NCBI RefSeq assembly: GCF_001890765.1
Contig: NZ_KV878783.1
Location: forward strand, 2,378,695 to 2,442,694
Direction of reading: 5' to 3'
DNA from: Spirulina major PCC 6313
GTDB lineage: Bacteria; Cyanobacteriota; Cyanobacteriia; Cyanobacteriales; Spirulinaceae
Length of the DNA: 64,000 nucleotides
The notes under the pieces were generated by a model. The model made no database searches and was not told the DNA's origin. It saw only the letters and a list, made by a program, of their open reading frames with translations. This document shows positions 29,601-37,605 of the stretch, in pieces; positions within the stretch are counted from its first letter, which is position 1, and the number at the start of each line of letters is the position of its first letter. The position numbers were made by a program, and so were the translations under genes.

Positions 29601-29858
29601 ATGCGCGGTCGCCATACTGATAGCTTTTTGAAAATGATCGGGGTGACGGACACGATCGCGGCCAATCCTGATGACTATGTGCAGATTGCCGCCCGCTTGG
29701 GGAATGATCCTCAGTGGCGCGATCGCATCAAAACCAAAATTATTCAGCAGGGCGATCGCCTCTACGATGACCCCGATTGTGTGCAGGGTCTAGAGCAGTT
29801 CTATCGCCAAGTAACCGGGCGCGAATCACTGCCGCAACTCCGCCTAAAGCATTCGTAA
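26601..29858 (+). CDS. CgeB-like glycosyltransferase / TPR / GT41 (OGT-like) fusion
   Basis: A 1085-residue protein starting three bases after the preceding stop. Residues about 1-375 resemble CgeB/spore-maturation-type GT-B transferases (SWRWWESLAAGCLTIHLD, AIAHYSPRATAQRFLDHI). Residues ~395-510 form the same module that ends the upstream protein (QLSELFKILAQ). Residues ~515-620 are TPR-like. Residues ~700-1075 are a GT41 O-GlcNAc-transferase/SPY-type domain (KIRVGYVSAYF, CVAWGHPVTTGLPTVDYFL, SGGNTSLEALACHLPIVTCPGEFMRGRH). GT41 enzymes in bacteria glycosylate proteins or serve in glycan assembly. With its neighbour it forms a two-gene unit. Confidence 0.93.
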   Translation: MLPRRVFFDLIQPQNYDLVVNLVVGLNALGVDCFCDLKDWPLDPDTDRSLLRYDPNITPDDCEVVVVDSALLKTQTIGVNQYPIFPNYLFYSDRPYFTVYLHDLDGPKEHWGFEQQFDLVLSTHLNRHHARPDKIKPWSFGLSSRILRMLETVQPWRDRTPQMLNHYRSNHDTIQWRNVQVATPYGSLYSDTAYLNPDYSLRTIAAHRITPLLSQLWPMEAERDLDQLHTGPSDPRDRLDWEHTAKRHLPAYYQRLKTIQASTAFGGCLTVLDHQWALHGWDSWRWWESLAAGCLTIHLDLEQYGAQLPVMPENGTHYIGLDLDDLPGSVARIEALKPRWAEIAQAGRDWAIAHYSPRATAQRFLDHIAALQHHQPPLTLPRHRPSVTASAVQCATTLTFLICPNWQKPENQLQGQLSELFKILAQYPEQYFYHLDIVCDSQQIEMAQLVLSSVVMALGLEQDLAIDEKLSLEIIPDHQEIPWQKVTAYFQLPQTQPLLSPIPLTVISLEQLQAWGSEILWVILGNDYHQKQQWQAAADQFQTLVNAYSVDAEVYRKLSYCYQQLGQPHKRLRSLELGNTIHPHDPRFHFDVIFEALHEGDIDSARQQAQAACEACPQDYVFEILSHLLVPMIYGRVDEILDEKFHYIQGLQALINATQLDTPEHCQKALAGISQVTNFYLAYQAFNVRNLQGQYGGLVHRIVAANFPQWVQELAPRPHREKIRVGYVSAYFYAYSGTLWLKGWLQQHDRTQFELYGYDLGAADDGMARTCRDCCDRWYAFNGFWINAAQQILQDELDILVFPEVGMDAPTMTLAALRLAPVQCVAWGHPVTTGLPTVDYFLSSELMEGPKADDHYTETLVKLPNIGVAYPNPPIPPLTKTRADYGFAEDAVLYLCCQAPFKYLPQYDWVFPAIARQVPKARFVFLRGEVIRQRLIRAFHHAGLAIADYCEFRRVVARGDYLAVNQLCDLYLDSFDWSGGNTSLEALACHLPIVTCPGEFMRGRHTDSFLKMIGVTDTIAANPDDYVQIAARLGNDPQWRDRIKTKIIQQGDRLYDDPDCVQGLEQFYRQVTGRESLPQLRLKHS

Positions 29859-30116
29859 TAAGCCCTGCTGACCCAAAAGTAATTCCCGAATCAGGGCAAT
29901 CATCCCCACCCAAATAATCGGGGCAATATCCACCCCGCCCAAGGGTTTAATCACGCGGCGGGTCGGGGCTAAAAATATCTCGGTGGGCAGGGCGATCAGG
30001 CTCCACGGCATTTTTTTTAGCTCCACTTGGGGATACCAAGTCAGCACAATCCGAAAAATAAACAAGACAATCATGAGGCCGAGCACCACACCGAGGCTGA
30101 GATTAACCCAAGTCAT
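29844..30116 (-). CDS. YggT family protein (Ycf19-like)
   Basis: A 90-residue membrane protein with two hydrophobic helices (VVLGLMIVLFIFRIVLTWYP and IIWVGMIALIRELL) and the YggT signature FLAPTRRVIKPLGGVDIAPIIW. In cyanobacteria and chloroplasts this family (Ycf19/CCB3-like) has been tied to thylakoid organisation and cytochrome b6 maturation. Its 3' end overlaps the convergent GT41 gene by 15 bases. Confidence 0.9.
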   Translation of the reverse strand: MTWVNLSLGVVLGLMIVLFIFRIVLTWYPQVELKKMPWSLIALPTEIFLAPTRRVIKPLGGVDIAPIIWVGMIALIRELLLGQQGLLRML

Positions 30117-30250
30117 GAGTAGGTTCTAAATAACATCGTTAATATTCTATCGCTCTGGGCGATCGCCCCTTGGCCTTCGCGCCTGCCCCACAATGGTAAA
30201 ATCCCGGCGGTGAGGGAGGCGATCGCCAGATCTTCGACCCCAGACAAAGC

Positions 30251-30277
30251 CCCCTCAAATCCGCAAATTTGAAGGGG
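30251..30277 (-). terminator. Putative stem-loop downstream of the peptidoglycan-binding gene
   Basis: CCCCTCAAAT (30251-30260) pairs with ATTTGAAGGGG (30267-30277) with one bulge and a short loop. It lies 35 bases past the stop of the minus-strand gene that ends at 30312. It lacks a long T-run, so the assignment is tentative. Confidence 0.45.
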
Positions 30278-30311
30278 TTCGCAGGATCTAAGCCTGACGT
30301 TTGGAGAATCG

Positions 30312-31136
30312 CTACAGTCCCATTTTGGCAATGGTCGCGGGGCCAACAATGCCATCGACGGTGAGGCCGTTGGCTTTTTGGAAGGCCGAGACGGCGGACT
30401 TGGTGTCGGGGCCGTAGATGCTGTCGATGCCAGCGGGGCCGATGCCGTATTTGAGTTCGACGAGTTTGGTTTGGACGGCTTTCACGGTGTCGCCCCGTGA
30501 CCCCATCAGGAGGACAGTGCGGCCGCCGGTGTTGGCGGGGGGAGCGGCGGCGATGGGGGCGGTGTAGGGGCCGTAGACCCAGCGACCGCTAGAGAGTTGG
30601 AGCCAATCGCCTTGGATTTGGGTAACGGCTTTGAGGGGAGCGCCATCGCGGACACACATTGCCGCCGCGTATTGAATGCCGGGGCCGGTGCGGGCGTTGA
30701 GGCAGCTATTTTTTGGGGTGTTGACTTGGCGGAGGCGGTTGCCGGTGGCCATGGCGGGGGGCGTGGCTTTGCCGTAGGTGGTGTAGGGGCCGTAGACCCA
30801 GCGCCCGCTGGAAAGTTTGAGCCAGTCGCCTTTGGTTTCGATGACGGGTTTGAGGGTTGCGCCTTCGGTGACGCAGGTGGCGACGGTGTATTGAGTGCTG
30901 GGGCCGGTGCGGGCGTTGAGGCAGCGACCGCTGGGGGTGTCTACTTGGGTATGGGCGATCGCAACGGGAGCGATCGCGCTAATGGATGCCACTAAGACCC
31001 CCACCGCCAACAGCTTTAACCATGGGGCGCTCGGAGCCTTAGCCCATTCAAAAAAATCGACTTCGCTGAAATCGTATTCAATGCCGGTGTTGGCTTCATG
31101 GGAAGCATAGGAATGGGTATAAGCGAGTGCGTCCAC
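30312..31136 (-). CDS. SH3-domain and peptidoglycan-binding (PG_binding_1) protein
   Basis: A 274-residue cell-envelope protein. After ~35 acidic cytoplasmic residues there is one transmembrane or signal-anchor helix (LKLLAVGVLVASISAIAPVAIA). Two SH3-like repeats follow (CLNARTGPSTQYTVATCVTEGA and CLNARTGPGIQYAAAMCVRDGA), each ending in GRWVYGPYT. The C-terminus is a PG_binding_1 domain (GSRGDTVKAVQTKLVELKYG, DGIVGPATIAKMGL). No hydrolase domain is present. It likely binds murein and may localise partners. An M23 peptidase gene lies just upstream on the same strand. Confidence 0.9.
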   Translation of the reverse strand: MDALAYTHSYASHEANTGIEYDFSEVDFFEWAKAPSAPWLKLLAVGVLVASISAIAPVAIAHTQVDTPSGRCLNARTGPSTQYTVATCVTEGATLKPVIETKGDWLKLSSGRWVYGPYTTYGKATPPAMATGNRLRQVNTPKNSCLNARTGPGIQYAAAMCVRDGAPLKAVTQIQGDWLQLSSGRWVYGPYTAPIAAAPPANTGGRTVLLMGSRGDTVKAVQTKLVELKYGIGPAGIDSIYGPDTKSAVSAFQKANGLTVDGIVGPATIAKMGL

Positions 31137-31238
31137 GATGGTCTCCTTGCAATACTGAGAAAAACAATTTCTGTTTACTGTTGTACGGCAAGATTAACCC
31201 AATGGGACAGAGAATTTACAAATTTTCGTGCGATCGCT

Positions 31239-32069
31239 TCACGAAGAACGCAATAATCGCTCTTGACGAATCCGCTGCTGATTTTCAAAGACTTGGAGGC
31301 GATCGCCATCCACTTGATAGATAAATTGGCCATTCCGGGCTTGATAGCTCGACCCATTAAACACCGCTGGCAACCAGATCGAATGGTAAGGCTCAAGTTT
31401 CGCCTGCCCAAAATACCAAAGCTGATCGCTGATTTGACAAATTTGCACCCGAAAATTCTGGGTTTCACCGTTGATTAACGTTGTGCCGGGACAGCGATCG
31501 CTCCGGGGTGGACTAGCCGGGATGCGCCCCGCCACCAAGGCCGGTAATTGGTCTAACGGGTTCTGGGCGGTCACACTGTCAGGATAATATTCAAAATGCA
31601 AGTGGGGCCCGGTGGAATTGCCCGTGCTGCCCATCTCTGCAATGATCTGCCCCTGCTCCACCCATTGCCCGACGCTGACGGTTACTTTGCGATTGTGTCC
31701 GTACACTGTGCGGCTGCCGTCCGGGTGGCGCAGTTCCACCGCATAGCCAAGACCCCAATTATCCCACCCGGCGAGAATCACCTCCCCGGCTTGGGCGGCG
31801 AGGATGGGTGTGCCGACGGGGCCAGCAATATCAAGACCCTCATGGTAGCGGTGGAAGGGTTGGGAAATGGTGCCGGTGGTGGGCCAGATTAACCCCGTGG
31901 CGGTGCGTTGGGCCAGTTGGGCTTCGGCGGGGGGAATGAGGCGGTTCGGGTCACGGTGCGATCGCTGCATTGGCAACGAGAGGGCCATCGTCCCCACCAC
32001 CACAACCCCTAAAATACTGAGCGAAAGCGATCGCACGACTTGCCCCACAACTGTCATCGCTGATTTCAT
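31239..32069 (-). CDS. M23 family (LytM-like) metallopeptidase
   Basis: A 276-residue exported peptidase with an N-terminal signal or anchor (VVRSLSLSILGVVVVGTMALSLP). The zinc site is complete: HEGLDIAGPVGTPILA gives the first His and Asp, and GPHLHFE supplies the HxH. This family cleaves peptidoglycan cross-links or serves as an activator of amidases. A ~80-residue C-terminal beta-rich tail follows the catalytic domain. It is on the same strand as the peptidoglycan-binding protein 102 bases downstream, so a common cell-wall role is plausible. Confidence 0.92.
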   Translation of the reverse strand: MKSAMTVVGQVVRSLSLSILGVVVVGTMALSLPMQRSHRDPNRLIPPAEAQLAQRTATGLIWPTTGTISQPFHRYHEGLDIAGPVGTPILAAQAGEVILAGWDNWGLGYAVELRHPDGSRTVYGHNRKVTVSVGQWVEQGQIIAEMGSTGNSTGPHLHFEYYPDSVTAQNPLDQLPALVAGRIPASPPRSDRCPGTTLINGETQNFRVQICQISDQLWYFGQAKLEPYHSIWLPAVFNGSSYQARNGQFIYQVDGDRLQVFENQQRIRQERLLRSS

Positions 32070-32178
32070 CCTTTAAAACTGTACTGCATCTTTCAGCGCA
32101 GGGGTGAAGACTCAGGAGAGTTCCCCCAGTTGCCATCGGCCATAATGGAACAGATGCAGCCCTAGCGTTCTAAGGAGG

Positions 32179-32386
32179 ATGGTTGTGATTAAGCGTTGTT
32201 TATTGTTCTTGTGGGTGGTGTTGATCTGGTGCGGTGGGGCCGTGCCGGCCTTGGCCCAGGCGGATAAATATTAGCGATGCCTTGCTTGACGGGAAACAGG
32301 TGCGCCAACTCTGTGCGATCGCCTCCGGAACCAATGGGCAAACCGGCGTAGAGACCCGCGTGTCCTTGGGATGTCGGGAATCCTAA
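32179..32386 (+). pseudogene. Small secreted protein broken by a frameshift
   Basis: An AGGAGG ribosome-binding site (32173-32178) precedes an ATG at 32179 and an in-frame GTG at 32185. The frame encodes a clean signal peptide (CLLFLWVVLIWCGGAVPALAQA) and then stops at 32274 after ADKY. From about 32265 another frame continues, open to the TAA at 32386: NISDALLDGKQVRQLCAIAS, then GTNGQTGVETRVSLGCRES. Joining the two gives a signal peptide plus a ~45-residue mature part with two Cys. I infer a one-base indel near 32262-32272. No family recognised. Confidence 0.55.
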
Positions 32387-32436
32387 CCGCTTATAATAGA
32401 AGGCCAAGACCCCCAGCCCTCACCCCCCACGCCACA

Positions 32437-32853
32437 ATGTTCGGTCACTACCAAAAAAGCTGTCTCCGCATTGAATTGGACGCATCCCAAGCTGCGATCG
32501 CTGCCAGTCTCCAAAACCCCGACCAGTTCCGCCGCTGGCTTTTTCCCCAACGCCTCGACCCTGACATCTCCAACCCCCTCAAAGCCGGTGCCACCTTCAC
32601 CGCTTGGACAGGCCCAATCGCCATCGATCACTACGTTGATGTAGCCACGCCCCAAAGCCTCCGCCTCATCCTCAGTCGTGGCATTGATGGCTTCCACGAA
32701 TGGTATTGGGGCGACGGTTGGGTACAGTCCCGCCTCGAAGGGATCTCCCTCCTCCCCATTTCCCTGGGGCAAACCGTCACCTTGATGCGCCTACGCTATT
32801 TCCTCACCCATTCTGCCACTGCTGACCCTCAACCCACAGCCCAAAAGCCCTAG
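32437..32853 (+). CDS. Conserved cyanobacterial hypothetical protein (SRPBCC-like)
   Basis: A 138-residue soluble protein from the ATG at 32437 (MFGHYQKSCLRIELDASQ); an in-frame upstream ATG at 32371 would overlap the broken secreted gene. The pattern (LRIELDASQAAIAASLQNPDQFRRWLFPQ, then FTAWTGPIAIDHYVDV, then GIDGFHEWYWGDGWVQSRLEGISLLP) resembles a START/SRPBCC ligand-binding fold. Function is unknown. Its stop overlaps the convergent GIY-YIG gene by four bases, at the edge of the accessory island. Confidence 0.7.
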   Translation: MFGHYQKSCLRIELDASQAAIAASLQNPDQFRRWLFPQRLDPDISNPLKAGATFTAWTGPIAIDHYVDVATPQSLRLILSRGIDGFHEWYWGDGWVQSRLEGISLLPISLGQTVTLMRLRYFLTHSATADPQPTAQKP

Positions 32854-34073
32854 CGAGCAATGATGCTGGCGGTTTCGAGATCATAGTGAACCTGATCGAG
32901 CGTGCCCGCTTGGATATGGGCGATCGCGGCTTCGATCGCCCCCAACGGCACAAAAAACCACTCTTGCGGCTGCACCGGTAACCCAAAGCGATCCATCAAT
33001 TCCAGATCCAACCGCGCCGCCTCAAAAAATCGGTGGAGGAGGGCTTCGAGTTTTTTCGGGTTGATGTTGGCGAGTTGAAAGGTGGTGACGATTTCGACCG
33101 CAGCGAGGAGATAGGTGGGGTCTTTCGCGGCATGGATGATCCGTTGGTTCACATCGCCGCTGGTCATGCCGATTTTGTGGATCAGGGTGCGATGCTCTGC
33201 GATGAAGGGATGATCCGATTGACTGCGTAACACGTAGACCTGGCCGGTGTGCCGATCGGCAGGGGTGAGATTTTGGGAGGCAAAGAGGGGGCCAAAGTTG
33301 CTGACGAGTTCGGTGATGCGGCGACTGGTGCGATCGCGGTTTAAGGCCCGTTGTAGCGATCGCAATAATAGATTGCTCTCTGTGCCGTTGTCATAAATCA
33401 CCCGCAATTCTGCATTGGGGCGGCCATAGTCACTGATGAAAAATTCCCCCATCGCCGCCACTAACACCATCTGCCCGTCAAGAATGAACAGATTTCCCGC
33501 CTGAATCGCTGCATTGTCTTGATATTTCAGGGTGTGACGCGCCCCGGTTTTTAACGCCTGCTTGACCTGCTGGAACAGGGGTTTAAATTGGTTGAAGTCC
33601 TCACAGGGGGTGCGCTGGGCGATTTCTTCCGCCGCTTTAATGTCTTGGCGCGAACGACGTTTGTCGCGCAAGCTACGCACATGGGTGAGTTGCGTCACAT
33701 CATCCACCGCCGCCCCATTCAAACCCAATTCCGCCAGCAACGCCTGATCATCCAGTGTCGGCGGAACCTCTAGATCCGGGGTTGCCGTGAGTAACCCCCG
33801 TGAATCCAGTGGTTCCAAGAGAGTGCGGCAGTCGGCCAAGGCCCGCAGACGATCGAGACGAACCGCATAGAGACGCTCGAAAATATCGCGGTCATCACCA
33901 TGCTGCGGCAACCGTCCCCGCTCCTCCACAAACCGCTCAATCTCCTCAAATCCGGCAATGATCCGCTCCTCACGGGGGGAATACTGCACCGGAGCCGGAG
34001 CCGTGAGATCAATCCCCAATTCATCGAGGAGGGCGCGATCGCTGTCTGTGGTTTGCGGCATTTTTTTAACCAT
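32850..34073 (-). CDS. GIY-YIG nuclease family protein, partner of an SF2 helicase
   Basis: A 407-residue protein. The C-terminal third is a GIY-YIG domain of the T5orf172/MUG113 type: GQVYVLRSQSDHP contains the VYVL strand, IHKIGMTSGDVNQRI carries the KIG motif and catalytic Arg, and a conserved Glu lies in KKLEALLHRFF. The first ~250 residues are mostly helical and charged (SPREERIIAGFEEIERFVEERGRLP, also seen as RFKQERGRLPAL in the helicase C-terminus). It overlaps the helicase by eight bases, so the two are co-translated. I infer a two-gene DNA-acting unit, probably anti-phage or anti-plasmid; the target is unknown. Confidence 0.82.
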   Translation of the reverse strand: MVKKMPQTTDSDRALLDELGIDLTAPAPVQYSPREERIIAGFEEIERFVEERGRLPQHGDDRDIFERLYAVRLDRLRALADCRTLLEPLDSRGLLTATPDLEVPPTLDDQALLAELGLNGAAVDDVTQLTHVRSLRDKRRSRQDIKAAEEIAQRTPCEDFNQFKPLFQQVKQALKTGARHTLKYQDNAAIQAGNLFILDGQMVLVAAMGEFFISDYGRPNAELRVIYDNGTESNLLLRSLQRALNRDRTSRRITELVSNFGPLFASQNLTPADRHTGQVYVLRSQSDHPFIAEHRTLIHKIGMTSGDVNQRIIHAAKDPTYLLAAVEIVTTFQLANINPKKLEALLHRFFEAARLDLELMDRFGLPVQPQEWFFVPLGAIEAAIAHIQAGTLDQVHYDLETASIIAR

Positions 34074-36171
34074 CCCTGTCCTCCTTCACTTTGCGCTGTA
34101 GGAATGTGACCCCCTCAGCCATACGTCGCTCCCAGGGGTCTGCCGCCGTCAGCGCAGGCAAGCGACCCCGCTCCTGCTTAAACCGGACGGCGCGGTGAGC
34201 CAGGTCTCGCGCCTCGTCCACACTGAGGCTCAAGCGTTTAGCCGTAATCACCGCCGCAATCTGTTGGAGTCGTTCTTCGTTCATGGCTTTGGCGAGGATG
34301 GCGTAGGCTTCCCCAAAGGGATTAATGCGATCGATCAGATCCATATCGAGGTCAGTGACCGAGAGGGCAAACTGTTTCACCCCATCGATCAGGGCGGTGT
34401 TTTTCGTCGGTTCGGGGTCTTCCCTCACTCCTGACTCTTCCAGGGGCGAGGGAAAAAGATTGTAGGTTCCTCCGGTTTCGTTGAGGATGTATTTTTTGCC
34501 CTGTTGCACGAGGTTGAAGGCGGCGATCGCATGTTGGCGCACTGCCTCTTGATCCTCCGGTTCAATGGTGGGATATTTCTCCTGGATAATCTTCCCCATC
34601 CGCACTGTGGTGATTTCTTCCGGCACGAGTTCCGAATCAAACAAGCCCCGCTCAATCGAGGGTTTATCCTGCACCAAGGCCGTCGTTAGTTCGAGCAAAT
34701 CTTCGGTGCAAATCCGCTGGGCTTCTGGGCTTTTCGGCATCGCGAGGCCCTTAATCTCCAGTTGCACCTGGCCCGTCTGCCGATTGATTCCCACATTACA
34801 ACCCGTCGGATCATACCCCTCTGGGCCATAGTCATACCCCGCCGTGGGTTGATTGTCGGGGCGTTTGGGGCGAAATTCAAAACGGGTCGCGAGCACTTGT
34901 TCCATGAGCAAACTAGCAGCGATCGCTTTTAACATATCATTCACCGCCTCCGTCACCACCTCACTGGTCGCATCGGGTTCCGCGATCAGGTTAGAAAAGC
35001 GGGCGCGGGTCTTGCCCGGTGCGTCACGGGTGGCGCGGCCAATAATCTGGACAATTTCCGTCAAGCTCGACCGATACCCCACCGTCAGGGCATGTTCACA
35101 CCAAATCCAATCAAACCCCTCTTTTGCCATCCCCAGGGCGATAATGATATCCACATGATCGCGGTTTTCTTTTTGGGTGGGGTCTTTGAGGGCCGTAACG
35201 ACGCGATCGCGCTTCGTCGGGTCATCATCCACCAAGTCCGCAACCTTCAGCACCGTCCCGTCTGGGGTGCGAATCCGTTGAAACCCCGTCTCCGGATCAG
35301 TGCCTTGCCATTCCCCTAATGTGTCGAGAATATGTTCGACTTCGCGGATTTTGTCTTTCGTGCTTTCGCGGGAGTTGACATTGGGAATATGGACAATGGT
35401 TTTCTCTTTTGGGTTGAGCACCCGCATAATTTCGCTGGTATAGTTCCCCGCATAAAAGTAATAGCCGATGTCTAATTGTTTGAGGTATTGATAGCCGTTG
35501 AGTTGTTCGTAGTAGGTGTAGGTGACGGTTTCAAAGCACTTTTCATCTTCGGGGTGTAGCACCGCTTCGGCATCGCCGCGAAAATAGGAGCCGGTCATGG
35601 CGACAATGTGGGCGCGATTGCGGGTCATCACTTGGCGCACCTGTTCGCCTAATTTATTATCCGGATTGGCCGAAACATGGTGAAATTCATCGATGGCAAT
35701 GAGGCGATCGTCAAAGCCTTCGATGCCGAACCGTTCCACCGCAAACCGAAAGGTGGCATGGGTACAAATTAAAATCTGATCGTCACTGTTCAGAAAGGTT
35801 TGCATGGCGTTCACTTTGCCGCCATCGGTTCCGGGCGCGTCGCAGAGATTCCACTGGGGCGCAACTATCCAATCGGCAAAAAAGCCAAAGTTTGACAGGG
35901 GTTCGTTATGAAAACTGGAGCCAATCGACTTTTCTGGCACGACGACGATCGCCTGTTTTAAGCCTTGGTTTTCCAGTTTGTCGAGGGCAATGAACATCAG
36001 GGCGCGACTTTTTCCGGAGGCGGGGGGGGATTTGATCAATAAATATTGTTCGCCGCGTTTGTTGTAGGCGCGTTCTTGCATGGGGCGCATCCCCAGTTCA
36101 TTGGCTTGGGTGGATTGACCATCCTGGGCATAGGTGACGGAAATGGCGGGAACAGAGACAGGGTTGTTCAT
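34066..36171 (-). CDS. SF2 DEAD/DEAH-type helicase
   Basis: A ~701-residue superfamily 2 ATPase. Motif I is IKSPPASGKSRALMF, motif II is IAIDEFHHVS, motif III MTGSYF, and the second RecA domain ends with motif VI-like EIVQIIGRATRDAPGK. The start is the ATG at 36171, which has AAGGAG seven bases upstream. A longer in-frame reading to 36225 only translates the end hairpin of the adjoining IsrB element. A ~250-residue C-terminal extension has no recognised nuclease. It overlaps the GIY-YIG gene downstream. Its promoter region is occupied by the IsrB element, so it may be read from that element. Confidence 0.9.
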   Translation of the reverse strand: MNNPVSVPAISVTYAQDGQSTQANELGMRPMQERAYNKRGEQYLLIKSPPASGKSRALMFIALDKLENQGLKQAIVVVPEKSIGSSFHNEPLSNFGFFADWIVAPQWNLCDAPGTDGGKVNAMQTFLNSDDQILICTHATFRFAVERFGIEGFDDRLIAIDEFHHVSANPDNKLGEQVRQVMTRNRAHIVAMTGSYFRGDAEAVLHPEDEKCFETVTYTYYEQLNGYQYLKQLDIGYYFYAGNYTSEIMRVLNPKEKTIVHIPNVNSRESTKDKIREVEHILDTLGEWQGTDPETGFQRIRTPDGTVLKVADLVDDDPTKRDRVVTALKDPTQKENRDHVDIIIALGMAKEGFDWIWCEHALTVGYRSSLTEIVQIIGRATRDAPGKTRARFSNLIAEPDATSEVVTEAVNDMLKAIAASLLMEQVLATRFEFRPKRPDNQPTAGYDYGPEGYDPTGCNVGINRQTGQVQLEIKGLAMPKSPEAQRICTEDLLELTTALVQDKPSIERGLFDSELVPEEITTVRMGKIIQEKYPTIEPEDQEAVRQHAIAAFNLVQQGKKYILNETGGTYNLFPSPLEESGVREDPEPTKNTALIDGVKQFALSVTDLDMDLIDRINPFGEAYAILAKAMNEERLQQIAAVITAKRLSLSVDEARDLAHRAVRFKQERGRLPALTAADPWERRMAEGVTFLQRKVKEDRDG

Positions 36172-36228
36172 CAAAAACTCCTTGTGGAAACCCCCACCTC
36201 GCACCGCAGGTGGGGGAGGAAACAAGCG

Positions 36229-37462
36229 TCAGGCAGCGGGGTTAAATGCCCCACTGACTGACAATCTCTGCGGGCAACTGACCAAAATACCCGTGGCGCG
36301 ATAGAGTAGCTCAACCTTGGCAGCACTAAACTGCCCAATACGCTTCCCAGTGAACTCAGAAACAGAAACTTGCCGAGTCGTATCCCCACTCACATAGCCC
36401 ACCGAGACGCGACCTGCCATCTCAGCCCGCACTAGATCCCCCTTCCGGAATCCATGGCGGGTTACTGTGCCCCCATATTTGCGGCGTAGACCCTTCTGAC
36501 GGGGAACCATGAGGTGCAGTTGCCTGCGACTGATGGGTGGCCGTTTAATCACCACAAATGGGGCAGATGTGAGCTTAACCTCTCCAAACCAAAGATAACC
36601 GTGACTGCGTTTCCGGTGGAAGGGACGATACTCGATGAAGTATCCACAGGCTAAAGCGATACCATCTACCGCATGGGTTTGGGGAATTTGTTCTGCTTTG
36701 TCCTGAGACTTCTTCAATCCCAGGGTAGAGCGAAGTTGAGCGGTGCCATTGCCATCCTGCTGCCACCCGTAGCGAGTGTAGACGGGGGCAATCTGCTCCA
36801 TTTTCTCAATGGCGTAGGCTTGCCCCACCATGACCGGAGAGAAACCTTTCCCAGATTTTGCTCCCTTTCGACCTGAGGTTAAGTCCACGTCGGCGCGAAC
36901 TTTCTCGTAGCCAATGGTGGCAATGGGGAACAGTTGGGACAACTCCTGAGCAACTCGAAACTCTAGGTCTCGGTTGGCTCGGATACTGGGGGGCACTTTC
37001 TGTTGTTTACGGTTGTTAAATCGCTTTTGGTCGATGATTTCGTAGCTGGAAGGGTAACTCTCGATTAATCCGCCGACTGCGGCGAGAACGCCGTAGCATT
37101 CTGCGATGATCCATCCGTTCACGCACCCTGGGGTAGGGGAGTTCTAGGTGGGACTGGAATAATGTCGCTTGAGCGGATTGAACGGCAATCCCTGAATAGA
37201 GTTTGCCGGGATCGACCCCGACCACGATGGGCTGGGTATTGCGACCCGATGGCTCCGCTTTCAGGCGCACTGCCTTGATCCGTAGATTGGTTTTCACCCA
37301 TTGGGCCTTGCCCTGCGCTACCCACCGTTGAGCGCGACTACTCTTAGTGGGCATGGCAGGAGTACCATCAGGGTTTTGGACTGGGATGCGTGCATGGGAA
37401 GATAATTCCAAAACTATAGGTCTCTTCAGCCAGTGAGTACGGTGTTTCTGGGCTGAACCCAC
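36229..37462 (-). pseudogene. isrB: isrB RNA-guided nickase gene, interrupted by one frameshift
   Basis: The two reading frames together encode a ~390-410-residue IscB-family protein lacking the HNH domain, which defines IsrB. Visible are the N-terminal PLMP-like segment (RIPVQNPDGTPAMPTKSSRA), RuvC-I (VVGVDPGKLYSG), the arginine-rich RRXRR bridge (RRMLRRSRRSRR), RuvC-II (IGYEKVRADVD) and RuvC-III (THAVDGIALA). No HNH Cys/His motif lies between RuvC-II and -III. Frame 1 ends at 37016 and frame 2 runs to 36229. Homology switches frame at an A4 run (plus 37025-37028), where one base fewer restores HRPKRFNNRKQQ. IsrB nicks DNA guided by omega RNA; this copy is probably inactive unless slippage rescues it. 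Start may be TTG 37411. Confidence 0.8.
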
Positions 37463-37605
37463 TCCCTGAGATTCCAGGGCCTTACAAATAATCCGATTTA
37501 GAGAAGCAACCGGAAGTGTTGCCGTACTAACCTTGGTGGCCTATTCGCAGCTACGACCGGGTTATCTCCGGTCACTCCCCCACCTCGGCGGATGCCAGGT
37601 GGGGG
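37422..37605 (-). ncRNA. Predicted IsrB omega RNA
   Basis: In IscB/IsrB elements the guide RNA scaffold lies directly upstream of the gene, with the guide read from the flank. Here the ~180 bases upstream of isrB hold no other gene and a series of stems on the minus strand. They are CCCCCACCT/AGGTGGGGG at the element end, GACCGG/CCGGTC, GCAAC/GTTGC, CCCTG/CAGGG (37476-37491 region) and CAGCC/GGCTG (37427-37455). The guide would correspond to the last bases of the doc gene next to 37606. Structure is read by eye and not folded by program. Confidence 0.6.

Noticed and set aside
36172-36225. Longer helicase N-terminus (MFPPPPAVRGGG...)
   Set aside because: The added residues translate the IsrB-element hairpin, and the ATG at 36171 has a good AAGGAG ribosome-binding site.
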